Of a stretch of DNA of 64,000 nucleotides, positions 16,143 to 25,651 are shown in pieces. The notes under the pieces are model-generated. The model did no database searches. It saw only the letters and a program-made list of their open reading frames with translations, and had not been told where the DNA came from. This DNA comes from Arthrobacter beigongshangensis (GTDB lineage Bacteria > Bacillota > Bacilli > Bacillales_A > Planococcaceae): NCBI RefSeq assembly GCF_016820585.1, contig NZ_JADHDX010000012.1, positions 28,395-92,394 on the forward strand, written 5' to 3'. The translations under genes and the position numbers were made by a program. Position 1 is the first letter of the stretch. The number at the start of each line of letters is the position of its first letter.

Positions 16143-17354
16143 TTGTCGACTATTCGATTTATTCATACGGCTGATTTGCATTTGGACAGCCCATTTAAAG
16201 GGATGACGGGACTGCCAATGGAACGGTTGAAAGACTTACGAGAGAGTACGTTCAAAGCATTTGCGAACCTGGTTACTTACGCACTCAATACAAAACCGGA
16301 CTTCGTGCTCATTGCCGGGGATATTTATGACGGAGAGGATCGAAGCTTGCGTGCGCAAATGAAATTCCATGAAGGTATGGAAAAATTGAATGAGGCGGGC
16401 ATACCTGTGTTTATTTCACATGGCAATCACGATCATCTTGCAGGAAGATGGACGCGTTTTGAATTGCCGCCGAATGTGCATGTATTCCAAGAGCGTGTGG
16501 AAGAAGCTCAGCTCAACGTCAATGGACAAGCAGTTTCAATCTATAGCTTTAGCTATAAAGAACGGCATGTTCGTGAGCGGAAGATAGAGGAGTATCCGAT
16601 GGCGCAGGATCAGGAGGCACTTCATATTGGAATGTTGCATGGGAGTTTGGCTGGAGATGAAACACATGCAGTGTATGCGCCATTTACGAAAAGTGATGTA
16701 CTGGCTAAGCACTATGATTATTGGGCACTCGGTCATATCCATCTGCGGCAGCAGTTGCATGAGCAACCTCCTATTGTGTACCCGGGAAATTTACAAGGGC
16801 GGCATCGCAATGAGCGTGGCGTGAAAGGATTCTATGAAGTAACGTTATCGAAAGTGAGTGCGGCTCTTCATTTCATCCCCGCGTCTTCCATTGTTTTTGA
16901 ACGTCTGGAAGTATCCTGTAAAGGAATCAGTCATGCCAATGAATGGTTAGTGGCATGTCGAGAAGTACTGGAGTCCTTCGCATCACAGTACGGAGCAGCC
17001 ATCGTGGAGCTGGTGATGCTTGATATAGACAGTGGGACTGCGGAGTTATTTCGGCAATCGACAGAGCAAGAGTGGCTCGAGGTATTACGCGATGCGATAG
17101 GAAACGGCGAGCCGTTTGTCTGGGTGCAGAAGCTATCATTTGCCCAGTCAGCCACTCCCATAACAGCACTAGGTACGCTTGGTCAATCGGTTATCGGTAG
17201 GATTGACGGATGGCAGGCAGACGACTGGAAGGACGTTTTGAAGGAGCTATACCAGCATACGCAGGGCGTGAAGTATTTAGATATTTTACAGACAGATGAT
17301 ATCGAAGAGGTTAAAGCAGCGGCGCGGGCATTAATAGTAGCGGAAATGGAATGA
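16143..17354 (+). CDS. yhaO: SbcD-like DNA repair metallophosphoesterase (YhaO)
   Basis: 403-residue calcineurin-like phosphoesterase, close to B. subtilis YhaO (408). Metal-binding motifs of the Mre11/SbcD class occur in order: TADLHLDS (D, H), AGDIYDG (D), SHGNHDH (N, H), GMLHGS (H) and GHIHLR (H, H). It probably acts with the SMC-like YhaN encoded 9 bp downstream as an SbcCD-like nuclease complex, a role inferred from the gene pair. The TTG start has GGAGGAGGG upstream. Confidence 0.87.
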   Translation: MSTIRFIHTADLHLDSPFKGMTGLPMERLKDLRESTFKAFANLVTYALNTKPDFVLIAGDIYDGEDRSLRAQMKFHEGMEKLNEAGIPVFISHGNHDHLAGRWTRFELPPNVHVFQERVEEAQLNVNGQAVSIYSFSYKERHVRERKIEEYPMAQDQEALHIGMLHGSLAGDETHAVYAPFTKSDVLAKHYDYWALGHIHLRQQLHEQPPIVYPGNLQGRHRNERGVKGFYEVTLSKVSAALHFIPASSIVFERLEVSCKGISHANEWLVACREVLESFASQYGAAIVELVMLDIDSGTAELFRQSTEQEWLEVLRDAIGNGEPFVWVQKLSFAQSATPITALGTLGQSVIGRIDGWQADDWKDVLKELYQHTQGVKYLDILQTDDIEEVKAAARALIVAEME

Positions 17355-17363
17355 GGTGATGAA

Positions 17364-20264
17364 ATGAAGATTGACAAGCTAATCATTTACGGATTTGGTA
17401 AACATGACAATGCCACAGTGGATTTTGGCGCTGGTATGACGGTGTTATATGGAGAGAATGAAGCCGGAAAAACAACAATTCAGCAATTCATCTTACATAT
17501 CCTTTTTGGCTTTCCGCAAAAAAATAGTGCCTTGCTGCGCTATGAGCCTAAATCGGGAGGCAAATATGGAGGACAAGTCCATCTTGTAGACGAACGATAT
17601 GGCAAATGCATCGTAGAACGTGTCCGAGGGAAATCAGCCGGTGATGTCACCGTTCACTTTGAAGATGGGACAATGGGTGGTGAGCAAGAACTCCGTAGCT
17701 TACTACGGCATTATGATCGGATATCTTTTGAATCAATCTTTTCATTTTCCTTGTTGCAGCTGCAAGGCTTCGACAAGATGGATGAGGAAGAGCTGAGCCG
17801 AACACTTCTTGCGTCGGGGACGACGGGTGTGGATTCCTTGTTGCAGCTTGAAAAAAGAATGGATAAAGAGATGGGCGAGTTGTTTAAAAAGTCTGGGAAA
17901 ATTCCAGAGATGAATGTAAAAATGATGGAACTTCGTGAGCTAGAAATCGAGTTAAAGGATGCGCAAGGGAAAGTGGCGGAGTATGCACCGGCTATTCAAC
18001 GATTGCAAGAAATCGACAAGCAGCTGACGGATTTATACGCCCGACGTGAAATATTTCACAAGCAAGCAGACAAGCTAGCTATAACAAGGCAGCTTCTCCC
18101 TTTACATCAGAAGAAAATGGCCCTTGAAGCAAAGCTAGCACAACTACATGTAGCTGCTTTTCCAATAGACGGTATCCGACGCTACGAGGCGTTGGTCGAT
18201 AAATGGACGGAAGCGGATGCAACAAAGCGGAGATTGACTGATGAACTGGCACAATTAACCGCAACAATGCCGGAGCAGCTGGCGGCTAATCGATTGGAAG
18301 ATAGTGAGGTTTTATTGGCAAAAGAGGCGGAGTGGCATGGTTGGTGTATGGCAACGGCGTCTGCTGAAGATGAATTAAAGCATTTAACAGATGTGAAAAT
18401 CCGTTTGATGGGGCGTTTAGGTGTCCAAGGGGAACAGGCGGAGCAACGTCTGCTACAAGCGAATGTCTCCTTGCAGCAGGAAGAAGAGATCCATCACCTC
18501 TTAGCAGGTCTCACAGCAAGTGAACAGCAAATCGACTACTCAGAGCGTCAGCTTGCACAACTGGAAAATGACTTATTAGCGATTGAAGCAAAACTCCGAG
18601 ACATCCAACAAACGATGGCTTCGCAGGAAGAACTGGAACTTGCTCAGCGATGGCCAACAATTCGTCAGCAGCTCGCAGAGGCGAAAGCTTATGTGGCGAT
18701 TGGTGGCCGGCAACGGGTTAACAATGTGGCTGTACTACCTGCCTTGCTAATCGTGTTAGCTATTGCATGTATTCTCGTTGGTTTTATTCAAAAAGAATGG
18801 CTCATTATCATACTGGGGGCTGTTTGTGGGATTATTGGTGCATTTTTGTGGAGGCGCCAAGGCTCACAAGCTGGCGATGCGGTGAAAATGCAGGAGATGG
18901 AACGTTTTATCGCCTTGTATGAAGGGCGAGAACAGCAAATGGAGCAGCTGATAGAACATATTGCGGGTGCTCAGCGGGATAAAGAAGGGCTACAGCAAAC
19001 TTTTGCAGATCTTGAACGCAAGCATCAGGTCTTTGTGCAGGAGCTCGATATTGGTCATGACGATAGAAGGCAATTGGAAGGCCAGCTATTGCAGATTTTA
19101 CAAGATTATGGTTTTGATCGTTTGCCATCACCTAAAATTATTCCAGAATTACTACGCTTCATTCGCCAAATACAAGAAGTAACGAAGGATATCGAAGAAA
19201 TTGACAATCGACAAAAAATAGCGCAAAACAATATTGACATTCGCATACAGGAAGTTGAAAAAGTACTGCAAAAAAGCGTGCCACAAGCAGCATTATATGA
19301 GATGCTTAGAAGAGAATTTATGCAGTTAAAGGATCAAACCGAAAGCTTTAAATCATGGCAAGTGAGCACCGAGCATAAGAAAGAAGTGATGAGAGAGGTA
19401 GCTGAACTCGCTGACAGGCTACAAGACCGAATACAGCAATTGCTTGCTGAAGCTGGTGTGGAAACGGTAGAAGCGTTTTATGCAGCAGATCAGATCGTCC
19501 AGGAAGTTGGAAAGTTGACGGAGCAGTTAAATGATATACAGCTACAATTGGCCGTGCATGGGACGATAGAATCGCATGATGGAGTGACTGAAGAAGAGGT
19601 AGCGGTGCAGTTGGCTGACAACAACAGTGCCCAGTCTGTAGTCGACGAACAGCTCAAGGAACTCATCAATGAGCAAGCAAGCCTCGTTCATAAAACGAAT
19701 CATTTATTGACGGATGAAACTTATGGACGTAAACTCCAACTATTTGAAATGAAAAAAGCCGAACTTGCCGAGCTTGCGAAACGATGGTCAGAGCGCAAAG
19801 CAATTGCTGAAGCCATTAGGCGGACGATGGTGGAATTGAAGGAGAAGAAGCTGCCAGAGGTGCTTACCGTTGCAGAAAGATTATTTTGTGAGTTAACAGG
19901 TGGGCGATATGAATCGCTAATTGTGACGGGGGCTGGCTATTTCGAGGCAGTGGCTGTCGATGGAATGCGTTATCCGATTGTAGAGTTAAGTCAGGCGACC
20001 AAAGAACAAGCCTATATTGCACTTCGCTTGGCATTGGCTGCTTCTATTTTGAAGACCGCACCGTTTCCAATCATTATGGATGATCCATTCGTCCACTTTG
20101 ACGGACAGCGACTTTCGCGTATGATTGAATTACTCAATCAGTTACAGGAGCAACACCAGTTCATTTATTTCACCTGCCATAAAGAAATGACGGAACGCTG
20201 GCAGGATGCAACAATAGTAAACGTTTCTGCTATCGGAAGCGAACAGGGGGTAAATAGTTTATGA
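17364..20264 (+). CDS. yhaN: SbcC/SMC-like AAA ATPase (YhaN)
   Basis: 966-residue protein. The N-terminal ATPase half carries Walker [11 protein letters not shown] (about 30-39). Long coiled-coil stretches run through about 180-450 and 510-800. The C-terminal half carries [19 protein letters not shown] (signature) and [12 protein letters not shown] (Walker B). Two hydrophobic segments (about 455-500, [17 protein letters not shown] and [17 protein letters not shown]) interrupt the coiled coil, as in YhaN proteins, and suggest membrane anchoring. It pairs with YhaO, and its stop overlaps yhaM by 4 bp (ATGA), so the three genes form one operon. Confidence 0.88.
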   Translation: MKIDKLIIYGFGKHDNATVDFGAGMTVLYGENEAGKTTIQQFILHILFGFPQKNSALLRYEPKSGGKYGGQVHLVDERYGKCIVERVRGKSAGDVTVHFEDGTMGGEQELRSLLRHYDRISFESIFSFSLLQLQGFDKMDEEELSRTLLASGTTGVDSLLQLEKRMDKEMGELFKKSGKIPEMNVKMMELRELEIELKDAQGKVAEYAPAIQRLQEIDKQLTDLYARREIFHKQADKLAITRQLLPLHQKKMALEAKLAQLHVAAFPIDGIRRYEALVDKWTEADATKRRLTDELAQLTATMPEQLAANRLEDSEVLLAKEAEWHGWCMATASAEDELKHLTDVKIRLMGRLGVQGEQAEQRLLQANVSLQQEEEIHHLLAGLTASEQQIDYSERQLAQLENDLLAIEAKLRDIQQTMASQEELELAQRWPTIRQQLAEAKAYVAIGGRQRVNNVAVLPALLIVLAIACILVGFIQKEWLIIILGAVCGIIGAFLWRRQGSQAGDAVKMQEMERFIALYEGREQQMEQLIEHIAGAQRDKEGLQQTFADLERKHQVFVQELDIGHDDRRQLEGQLLQILQDYGFDRLPSPKIIPELLRFIRQIQEVTKDIEEIDNRQKIAQNNIDIRIQEVEKVLQKSVPQAALYEMLRREFMQLKDQTESFKSWQVSTEHKKEVMREVAELADRLQDRIQQLLAEAGVETVEAFYAADQIVQEVGKLTEQLNDIQLQLAVHGTIESHDGVTEEEVAVQLADNNSAQSVVDEQLKELINEQASLVHKTNHLLTDETYGRKLQLFEMKKAELAELAKRWSERKAIAEAIRRTMVELKEKKLPEVLTVAERLFCELTGGRYESLIVTGAGYFEAVAVDGMRYPIVELSQATKEQAYIALRLALAASILKTAPFPIIMDDPFVHFDGQRLSRMIELLNQLQEQHQFIYFTCHKEMTERWQDATIVNVSAIGSEQGVNSL

Positions 20265-21199
20265 AAAAGCTGACAGATTATAAAGTAGGTGAACCGCTAG
20301 ATATCTATCTGCTCATCAAGCAGTCTACAAAAGGAGTTACGACGCAAGGTAGCCCCTTCATGACACTGATTTTGCAGGATAAAAGCAGTGATATTGAAGC
20401 GAAGCTCTGGGATACAACGGACGAGCTGGCAAAGACGTATGCAGCCGCGACGATTGTCAAAGTAGGCGGCGAATTACATGAATACCGTGGTAAAAATCAA
20501 TTGCGCATTAAAAGCATCCGACCAGTTAAAGAGGATGAGGGCATATCAATAGCTGACCTCGTTCCTTCTTCAGCTAAAAGTAAGGAAGTACTGTATGAGG
20601 AGTTAATGCAGTATTTCTTTGAAATGCAAAATCCGCATATTCAACGAATTACCCGTCATTTATTGAAGAAACATCAGGCGGCTTTCATGACTTATCCAGC
20701 AGCGACAAAAAATCATCATGATTATGTGTCTGGTCTTATCGATCATGTTGTATCGATGCTTAAACTAGGTAAAGCACTGGCAGATTTGTACCCATCTCTC
20801 AATAAGGATTTACTCTATGCGGGTATTATTTTGCATGACGTGGGGAAAGTCATCGAGCTGTCTGGGCCGATTGCCACGCAATATACGATTGAGGGGAATC
20901 TGCTCGGTCATATTACAATTATGGTGAATGAAATATCGAAAGCTGCAGACGAACTTGAAATTGCAGGTGAAGAAGTGATGTTGCTGCAACATATGGTATT
21001 GTCTCACCACGGCAAGGAAGAATGGGGAAGCCCGAAACGACCGATGCTGAAAGAGGCAGAAATCCTTCACTACATTGACAATATCGATGCGAAGATGAAT
21101 ATGTTAGATCGTGCACTCGGAAAAACGGCTCCGGGTGAATTCACAGAGCGAATTTTCCCACTCGATAATCGCTCGTTCTTCAAACCGTCTTTTGAATAA
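20261..21199 (+). CDS. yhaM: 3'-5' exoribonuclease YhaM
   Basis: 312-residue YhaM: an N-terminal OB-fold nucleic-acid-binding domain (about 10-95, [17 protein letters not shown]...) and a C-terminal HD-superfamily domain with the metal-binding pair HD in HDVGK (His192, Asp193) and further ligands [11 protein letters not shown] and LSHHGK. YhaM degrades RNA and single-stranded DNA from the 3' end in a Mn2+-dependent manner. Length is typical (314 in B. subtilis). The start overlaps the yhaN stop. Confidence 0.92.
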   Translation: MKKLTDYKVGEPLDIYLLIKQSTKGVTTQGSPFMTLILQDKSSDIEAKLWDTTDELAKTYAAATIVKVGGELHEYRGKNQLRIKSIRPVKEDEGISIADLVPSSAKSKEVLYEELMQYFFEMQNPHIQRITRHLLKKHQAAFMTYPAATKNHHDYVSGLIDHVVSMLKLGKALADLYPSLNKDLLYAGIILHDVGKVIELSGPIATQYTIEGNLLGHITIMVNEISKAADELEIAGEEVMLLQHMVLSHHGKEEWGSPKRPMLKEAEILHYIDNIDAKMNMLDRALGKTAPGEFTERIFPLDNRSFFKPSFE

Positions 21200-21203
21200 C
21201 AAG

Positions 21204-21236
21204 AAAAGGGCTACCCGAATGACGGATAGCCCTTTT
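21204..21236. terminator. Bidirectional terminator between yhaM and prsA
   Basis: AAAAGGGCTA and TAGCCCTTTT pair around a loop of about 13 nt (10-bp core). The symmetric A/T flanks let it serve the convergent yhaM and prsA genes. Confidence 0.85.
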
Positions 21237-21253
21237 CTATAGCATGGAAAATA

Positions 21254-22126
21254 TTATTCTTTATCCTTGAACATGTCCAAAGTAGCCTTTAAATCTGCAT
21301 CTTTTATTTTGATATCGGCTTCTTTAATCAGTTTTGCAACTTTTTCGAAGGCCGCGTTTTGGTCTGCTTTTTCTAGAGCTAGTTCTTTACGAACTTTGTC
21401 TTCGTCTACTTTTGTCGCTTTATCACCTTCAAGATCGCGCTTGCCAAGTGTTTCGATGATGTGGAAGCCATGTGATGATTGTACAGGCTCACTAATTTGG
21501 CTTGGTTCTAAATTATAAGCAGCGCTCCAAAATTCTGGAACCATTTTCCCGAAACCGAACCACTCATATTCGCCACCATTATCTTTTGAACCTGGGTCTG
21601 TCGAGAATTCTTTTGCTAGATCAGCGAATGCTGCTCCGCCCTCAAGCTTTTTAATTACTTCCAGCGCTGTTTCTTCATCCTCAACTAAAATATGTCTTAC
21701 ATGCAATTCAGTGTTGAGCTCTTTTCCACGCTGTGCAATTTCTTCAGCAGATACTTCGATATCTTCAGTAACTGCTTCGTTATTTAACAATTCAAAGCGA
21801 AGCTGTTTTTTGAGAGTTTCCTTTGTTAGACCTTGTTGAGCAAGGACCGTATCAAGACCCTCTCCGTATTGCTCTTCGATTTCTTTAAACTTATCCTCAA
21901 CGTCTTGATCAGAAACTTTATACTTATCGTTAAGCACTTTTTCAACAGTCATTTGTAGAAGGATCTGTTCACCACCTGCTATTTTCATTTCTTCATAAAA
22001 TTCGTTTTTTGTAATATCACCAATTTTTGAAGTAATGACTGCTTCATCAGCGGTATTTTTATCGCTACAAGCTGAAAGTGCAAGAACAGATGCGGCCATT
22101 GTAAGTGCTAATACAGTTTTTTTCAT
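21254..22126 (-). CDS. prsA: PrsA peptidyl-prolyl isomerase lipoprotein (parvulin)
   Basis: 290-residue foldase for exported proteins, anchored outside the membrane. The signal peptide MKKTVLALTMAASVLALSAC ends in the lipobox LSAC, so Cys20 would be lipidated by Lgt (also encoded here). A parvulin domain occupies about 135-225 (LHVRHILVEDEETA, FADLAKEFSTDPGSKDNGG, SHGFHII), flanked by helical N and C domains. The start at 22126 has GGGGAG about 8 nt upstream; the longer reading frame lacks a site and would spoil the signal peptide. In B. subtilis PrsA is essential and lies next to the same Yha genes. Confidence 0.93.
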   Translation of the reverse strand: MKKTVLALTMAASVLALSACSDKNTADEAVITSKIGDITKNEFYEEMKIAGGEQILLQMTVEKVLNDKYKVSDQDVEDKFKEIEEQYGEGLDTVLAQQGLTKETLKKQLRFELLNNEAVTEDIEVSAEEIAQRGKELNTELHVRHILVEDEETALEVIKKLEGGAAFADLAKEFSTDPGSKDNGGEYEWFGFGKMVPEFWSAAYNLEPSQISEPVQSSHGFHIIETLGKRDLEGDKATKVDEDKVRKELALEKADQNAAFEKVAKLIKEADIKIKDADLKATLDMFKDKE

Positions 22127-22271
22127 TTTGAATTCTCCCCTAACTTTTATGTGCAACAGTAGATACTATATCATAAAAACGCCTCGAAAACAAAAAGGTT
22201 CCCCCGGAGAATTTGCCTATAACAGCACAAAAGCAATGCATAGGATACAGAGAGAGAGAGGGGGTGCTCCA

Positions 22272-22364
22272 ATGAGCGGATAAAACCAAGGTTCTTCGGG
22301 CTTCGCGTTGATTGTTGTGTTGTTCATCTTACTAATCATTGTCGGTGCAGCCTTCCTGTATTAA
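22272..22364 (+). pseudogene. YjcZ-family small membrane peptide gene with an ochre codon at position 4
   Basis: With AGGGGGTG 7 nt upstream, an ATG opens the frame MSG-stop-NQGSSGFALIVV followed by LFILLIIVGAAFLY and a second TAA. Apart from the stop at codon 4 (22281-22283), this is a typical ~30-residue YjcZ-family (sporulation-associated) peptide, with a short glycine/asparagine head and one membrane segment. Family members have tyrosine at this place, so TAT or TAC has become TAA. It is either a one-base null mutation, a sequencing error, or read through. Nothing else in the frame is damaged, so the event is recent if real. Confidence 0.75.
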
Positions 22365-22386
22365 ACCAAGAGGCCTAAACAATGTA

Positions 22387-22425
22387 AAAAGTCCATTACC
22401 CTCTAAAAAAAGGGAATGGACTTTT
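22387..22425. terminator. Terminator between the yjcZ-like remnant and the 63-residue membrane gene
   Basis: AAAAGTCCATT and AATGGACTTTT pair, with an extended CCCT/AGGG core and an A-rich loop. It can act on both strands for the convergent genes. Confidence 0.75.
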
Positions 22426-22440
22426 CTTTATGCGTTCGTG

Positions 22441-22632
22441 TTAGACATTCAATAGGATTTCGACATAGAAAGATAAAATTAAAATGGTGACAAGAATGTT
22501 TACCGTTTTATAGATTTTCGGCTGTTTCTCTTCGGGGATTTCCCGGGATTCACATAGCGCATATGTCATCTTATTGATTTGGAACAAGTAAAATAATGAG
22601 AACAGAATTGTAATTACAAGGATCAAGTCCAT
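22441..22632 (-). CDS. Small two-segment membrane protein, unknown function
   Basis: 63-residue protein with two hydrophobic segments (LILVITILFSLFYLF near the start and VNILVTILILSFYVEILL near the end), separated by a polar loop with CESREIPEEKQPKIYK. The start ATG is preceded by GGGGAGGA at good distance. It lies between the yjcZ-like remnant and hpr, where B. subtilis has small yha genes, but I cannot match it to a named one. Confidence 0.6.
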   Translation of the reverse strand: MDLILVITILFSLFYLFQINKMTYALCESREIPEEKQPKIYKTVNILVTILILSFYVEILLNV

Positions 22633-22686
22633 TCCTCCCCTTCAGCTTAACAAAGTAATCATAGCAGAAGACAGTATGAAAAGAAA

Positions 22687-23286
22687 TTATTTTTCATCGG
22701 AAGGAGTAGGGAGTGATGGGTTACTTTCTCCCTGTTGATCTAGTGATGACGCTTTTTGATGGCTATCAAATGAGTTTTCAAGGTTCTTAAAACCTTGTTC
22801 AAAAATCTCCATAAAATCTTCCCCGTAAATATTGCGGATTACGGATTTCACTTCAAGAAACTCAGGGAATTTGCCGTAAAGCTCCTTAATAGGAAGTGAA
22901 CCTTCTAAAATATCCCGTTCAGAGTTAAAATAATTATCATTCATTTCAAGAAGTAGTTTTTCTCCTTCTGCTGTAACGGAAACATATGTATTACGTCGAT
23001 CTTCTTCTTTTTTAAAGAACACTAAGTATCCGCGTTGTTCGAGTTTTTTGGAGAAGTTAAATGCAGTGGAAACATGCATGACACCAAATTTAGCAATATC
23101 AGAAATAGTAGCAGCCTGAAGATGGTAGGAAATCCATAAAATATGATGCTCATTAATATTCAAATCATAAGGTTTGATCCAATTTTGCCAATCCTTTTCG
23201 ACTGCTTTCCAAAGTGCTTTTGACATTTGTGCAACGCGCTGACTGAAAATCATTGCGTCCTTTTGGGAAAACTTTTGTTCTGGCAC
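22687..23286 (-). CDS. hpr: Transition-state regulator Hpr/ScoC (MarR family)
   Basis: 199-residue MarR-type winged-helix regulator, near the length of B. subtilis Hpr/ScoC (203). The DNA-binding region includes [45 protein letters not shown] and the wing [14 protein letters not shown] (both given by position: about 43-108). In B. subtilis it represses exoprotease, oligopeptide-permease and sporulation-related genes. The GTG start has AAGAAGGTGA upstream. The C-terminal ~35 residues are polar and probably disordered. Neighbour order prsA-hpr-yhaH-trpP-hit-ecs agrees with B. subtilis. Confidence 0.92.
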   Translation of the reverse strand: MPEQKFSQKDAMIFSQRVAQMSKALWKAVEKDWQNWIKPYDLNINEHHILWISYHLQAATISDIAKFGVMHVSTAFNFSKKLEQRGYLVFFKKEEDRRNTYVSVTAEGEKLLLEMNDNYFNSERDILEGSLPIKELYGKFPEFLEVKSVIRNIYGEDFMEIFEQGFKNLENSFDSHQKASSLDQQGESNPSLPTPSDEK

Positions 23287-23375
23287 AGAGTCACCTTCTT
23301 TCTAGTTAGTTTCATTTCTTTTATTATAGCAGGAAAGCAAAGAAGAGAAAAGTAAGAATTGCAAAAAAACTTTTA

Positions 23376-23442
23376 TCTGCATTCAATCGATGCTCGAATT
23401 CCGGTTGAATGCAGACAAAACCTCCGGCGAATTTCACGGCAC
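23376..23442 (+). repeat. R1 repeat, partial copy
   Basis: The first hairpin (TCTGCATTCAA with TTGAATGCAGA) and the linker ACCTCCGGCGAATTTCACGG are present. The inner and last hairpins of R1 are missing. It lies between hpr and the terminator of yhaH. Confidence 0.6.
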
Positions 23443-23451
23443 TTTAGTAAT

Positions 23452-23484
23452 AAAAAAAGGTTATCCAAGTAAATTTGGACAACC
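23452..23484 (-). terminator. Terminator of yhaH
   Basis: On the minus strand, GGTTGTCCAA pairs with TTGGATAACC (one G-T pair), followed by seven T. It begins just after the yhaH stop codon. Confidence 0.8.
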
Positions 23485-23491
23485 GGTTGAA

Positions 23492-23854
23492 TCATTTTTG
23501 TTGTGCTGCAAGTGATTGTTCAAGTTCTTCAAGTGCTTTTTGAATGGCGGCAATTTCTTTTTCCATCCGTTCCTTGTTCGGTTCAGTTGCTTGCTGCCAT
23601 TGTTCAACAGAGCCTTTAATACCGTCAATCGCAGCAGGAATGGCTTCTTTTGCTTCCTGTGTTAAGTGGGAGATGGAATCCTTCAAATCGTCGACACAGC
23701 CTTTGACGTCTTGGAATTTACTTTTCATGTCAGTCGTTGCATTTTTAACAGTTTTTCGAAGCTCGTTTCCCGATTGGGGAGCTGAATATAATACGGTTAC
23801 TGCAGCTGCAACAGAGCCAGCTACGAGTCCAAGGAAAAATGTAGATGCTTTCAT
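23492..23854 (-). CDS. yhaH: YhaH-like YtxH-domain protein
   Basis: 120-residue protein. An N-terminal hydrophobic segment (STFFLGLVAGSVAAAVTVLY) is followed by the YtxH-type motif SAPQSGNELR, then about 85 residues of helical, lysine/glutamate-rich repeats (DLKDSISHLTQEAKEAI). This is the layout of YhaH/YtxH stress and spore-related proteins, whose function is undefined. It probably is a membrane-anchored amphipathic helix protein. The start ATG has AAAGGAG upstream. Confidence 0.78.
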   Translation of the reverse strand: MKASTFFLGLVAGSVAAAVTVLYSAPQSGNELRKTVKNATTDMKSKFQDVKGCVDDLKDSISHLTQEAKEAIPAAIDGIKGSVEQWQQATEPNKERMEKEIAAIQKALEELEQSLAAQQK

Positions 23855-23937
23855 TGTGCAGGCACTCCTTTCATGGTGAATAGTATTTGTCTCATATTAT
23901 TATTAAAGCATGGAAGCATCAACTGGGCAATCAATAA

Positions 23938-24510
23938 CTTAATCAAACACAGGGCACTTTATGTATAGTCGCTTTTGGTTCGCTTTAGATTGAACGACTT
24001 CTATACAATTACCGAGCTGTTTTTATATATAGGGATGCGACTGCGCCGTATCCCTATACATTTCTTCGGGTAATTGTATGTTGGTCGTTCATCCGTCTCT
24101 CACCAAAAGCGAAGATAAACGAAGTGTTAATGCTTTTTGGGACGAGGGAACAGAAGCCTTTCTACCTGGGTAAAAGCCGCCAAAGATACAATTTTGGCGG
24201 CTAAGGCTTTTACTATGGAGTTTTCTTTTTTGAATTTGGGAAGGAATACTTTGTACAAAGTGCAAAAGTTCCCGAAATTGTATCTTCGGGAACTTACTCC
24301 CTTTATAGAAAGTCATCTATTCTTTTCTTTCCAAACAATTGCATTTATCACTTGAACGTTGTAGGTACGCGATAGGCAACTATTCACAACAAGATGACCG
24401 AAATTAATGTGTCTGGAAATGACGAAGTCATTTCCAGACACATTAATTCCTCCTTGGTTATTATATCGTGAATAGTTAGCCGAAAGCGAACCGGAAATGG
24501 TCCAGTAGAA
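23938..24510 (+). ncRNA. Large structured element, copy 1 (probable structured RNA)
   Basis: About 570 nt without a convincing gene, related along its length to 27942-28507. Helices seen: a long-range closing stem GGTTCGCTTT (23977) with AAAGCGAACC (24483); GAACGAC with GTCGTTC and ATACAATTACC with GGTAATTGTAT around a TATAGGGAT/ATCCCTATA hairpin (24028-24058); hairpin AGCCGCCAAA/TTTGGCGGCT (24175-24202) with loop GATACAAT; hairpin AAGTTCCCGAA/TTCGGGAACTT (24266-24295) with loop ATTGTATC. The two 8-nt loops are exact reverse complements. An extra 21-bp perfect hairpin (24403-24447) is absent from copy 2. Strand is given as + because the helices are described that way; transcription is not shown. 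It lies antisense to yhaH and trpP. It may belong to a known large RNA family that I cannot check, or be a mobile noncoding element. Confidence 0.72.
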
Positions 24511-24522
24511 ATGCAAATAAAT

Positions 24523-24555
24523 AAAAAAAGCTTTCCGCATGATGACGGAAAGCTT
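24523..24555 (-). terminator. Terminator of trpP
   Basis: AAGCTTTCCG and CGGAAAGCTT form a perfect 10-bp stem with an 8-nt loop, followed on the minus strand by a run of seven T. Confidence 0.88.
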
Positions 24556-24564
24556 GGATGGTTA

Positions 24565-25113
24565 TTAATTAGATAATACTGTTTTGAATGAAGTTCGCTT
24601 CATCAAGCCTTTGACAATCGGATAGATGATGAAAAATGCGATACAGTTCATAGCGATGGCAGGAAGGACAACAGCTACGAATAATGTTGTAAAAGCTACC
24701 ATTGGAGATGCAAGTCCTGGAATTGTTACACCGAGAATGAAAAGTGCAACGGATAAGAAAATGCTACCTGAAAGAATAGTTCCTATACCAGTCATGATTG
24801 TTGTAGCTATTATATTACCAGTGAACTTTTTAAATGTAATAACAAGGGCATAAATCACAAATGCAGTGATAAATTTGTCAACGATATTAGGGACGAAACC
24901 ACCAGGGAAACTAGAGAATAGCCCGGATATTACGCCTGTTGTGACAGCTAGTAAAAATACATTCTTTGTTTGTGGGAAAAGTAATATACCGATAAACATC
25001 ATCGTTAGCATGAAATCAGGCTTCATTCCTTCACCATATCCTGGAATGATTAAATACAATGCAGCACCTACCGCGACCAATAATGCCATTAATACAAGAT
25101 TCTTCGTATTCAT
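24565..25113 (-). CDS. trpP: Tryptophan transporter TrpP
   Basis: 182-residue membrane protein with five to six hydrophobic segments, close to B. subtilis TrpP (YhaG, 172). Family stretches: LVLMALLVAVGAALYLIIPG, GMKPDFMLTMMFIGILLFPQ and IGTILSGSIFLSVALFILGV. It imports tryptophan. In B. subtilis, TRAP represses its translation by binding (G/U)AG repeats that overlap the ribosome-binding site, and just such a repeat set precedes this start codon. The neighbourhood (yhaH on one side, hit-ecsAB on the other) matches B. subtilis. Confidence 0.9.
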   Translation of the reverse strand: MNTKNLVLMALLVAVGAALYLIIPGYGEGMKPDFMLTMMFIGILLFPQTKNVFLLAVTTGVISGLFSSFPGGFVPNIVDKFITAFVIYALVITFKKFTGNIIATTIMTGIGTILSGSIFLSVALFILGVTIPGLASPMVAFTTLFVAVVLPAIAMNCIAFFIIYPIVKGLMKRTSFKTVLSN

Positions 25114-25115
25114 TT

Positions 25116-25138
25116 CTCATCTCTCCTCAACTCAACTA
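25116..25138 (-). promoter_or_regulatory. Candidate TRAP-binding site over the trpP ribosome-binding site
   Basis: In the trpP mRNA direction, TAG and four GAG triplets follow each other with exact 2-nt spacers (TAG-TT-GAG-TT-GAG-GA-GAG-AT-GAG), the last ending 2 nt before the ATG. Two more GAG triplets lie upstream (25151-25153 and 25164-25166). The set includes the Shine-Dalgarno GGAGAG. TRAP binds up to eleven such triplets with 2-3 nt spacers, so tryptophan-dependent block of translation is a good inference. A TRAP gene (mtrB) is not in the window. Confidence 0.6.
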
Positions 25139-25225
25139 GTTTGTTAGTTTCTCCTGACGTATCCTCGTGATCGGCAGCGAAAAAACTTATATGAATCTTA
25201 CACCTTTTTTAGAAAATAAGCAAGC

Positions 25226-25651
25226 CTAGATAGTTAGTTTACCTCGAATACCTGCAGCGAATTCAGTGATTTGTTCGGCAGTATAGGCTGCGTCATTTGT
25301 TTTAACATCCAATTGGAAGCCATCTGCTTCATCGTAACGAGGGATGAAATGCAGATGAAAGTGGAATACAGCTTGTCCTGCAAAAGCTCCGTTGTTTTGT
25401 AGTAGGTTCATACCTTTAGGGTTGAATTCGGCTTGAATAGCATTGGCAATATTGGGTGCAACCGCAAATAATTGTGATGCTTGCTGTTCCGTCATATCGT
25501 AGATGTTTTCACAATGTGTTTTCGGAATAAGGAGGACATGTCCTTTTGAGGCAGGCATAATATCCATGAAGGCATAAACATGGTCGTCCTCATATACTTT
25601 CATGCTCGGAATCGTTCCTTCGATAATTTTACAAAAAATACATGCAGTCAT
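25226..25651 (-). CDS. hit: HIT-family protein Hit
   Basis: 141-residue histidine-triad nucleotide-binding protein. The catalytic triad motif is FHFHLHFIP, near residue 95. CIFCKIIEG with two cysteines is at the N-terminus, as in Zn-binding HIT hydrolases. Family enzymes hydrolyse adenosine phosphoramidates and related nucleotides. The ATG at 25651 has GGAAGTG upstream; a longer in-frame reading (to 25783) has no site and adds sequence unlike the family. It is divergent from ecsAB, as in B. subtilis. Confidence 0.92.
   Translation of the reverse strand: MTACIFCKIIEGTIPSMKVYEDDHVYAFMDIMPASKGHVLLIPKTHCENIYDMTEQQASQLFAVAPNIANAIQAEFNPKGMNLLQNNGAFAGQAVFHFHLHFIPRYDEADGFQLDVKTNDAAYTAEQITEFAAGIRGKLTI

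Noticed and set aside
16390..17169. Several 60-80-codon ORFs within yhaO on both strands
   Set aside because: Shadows of a well-supported long gene; yhaO has intact phosphoesterase motifs in order.
24137..24355. 72-75-codon ORFs in the large structured element
   Set aside because: They overlap on both strands, are not conserved in the second copy (frames differ), lack ribosome-binding sites, and the sequence shows stem covariation instead of codon conservation.
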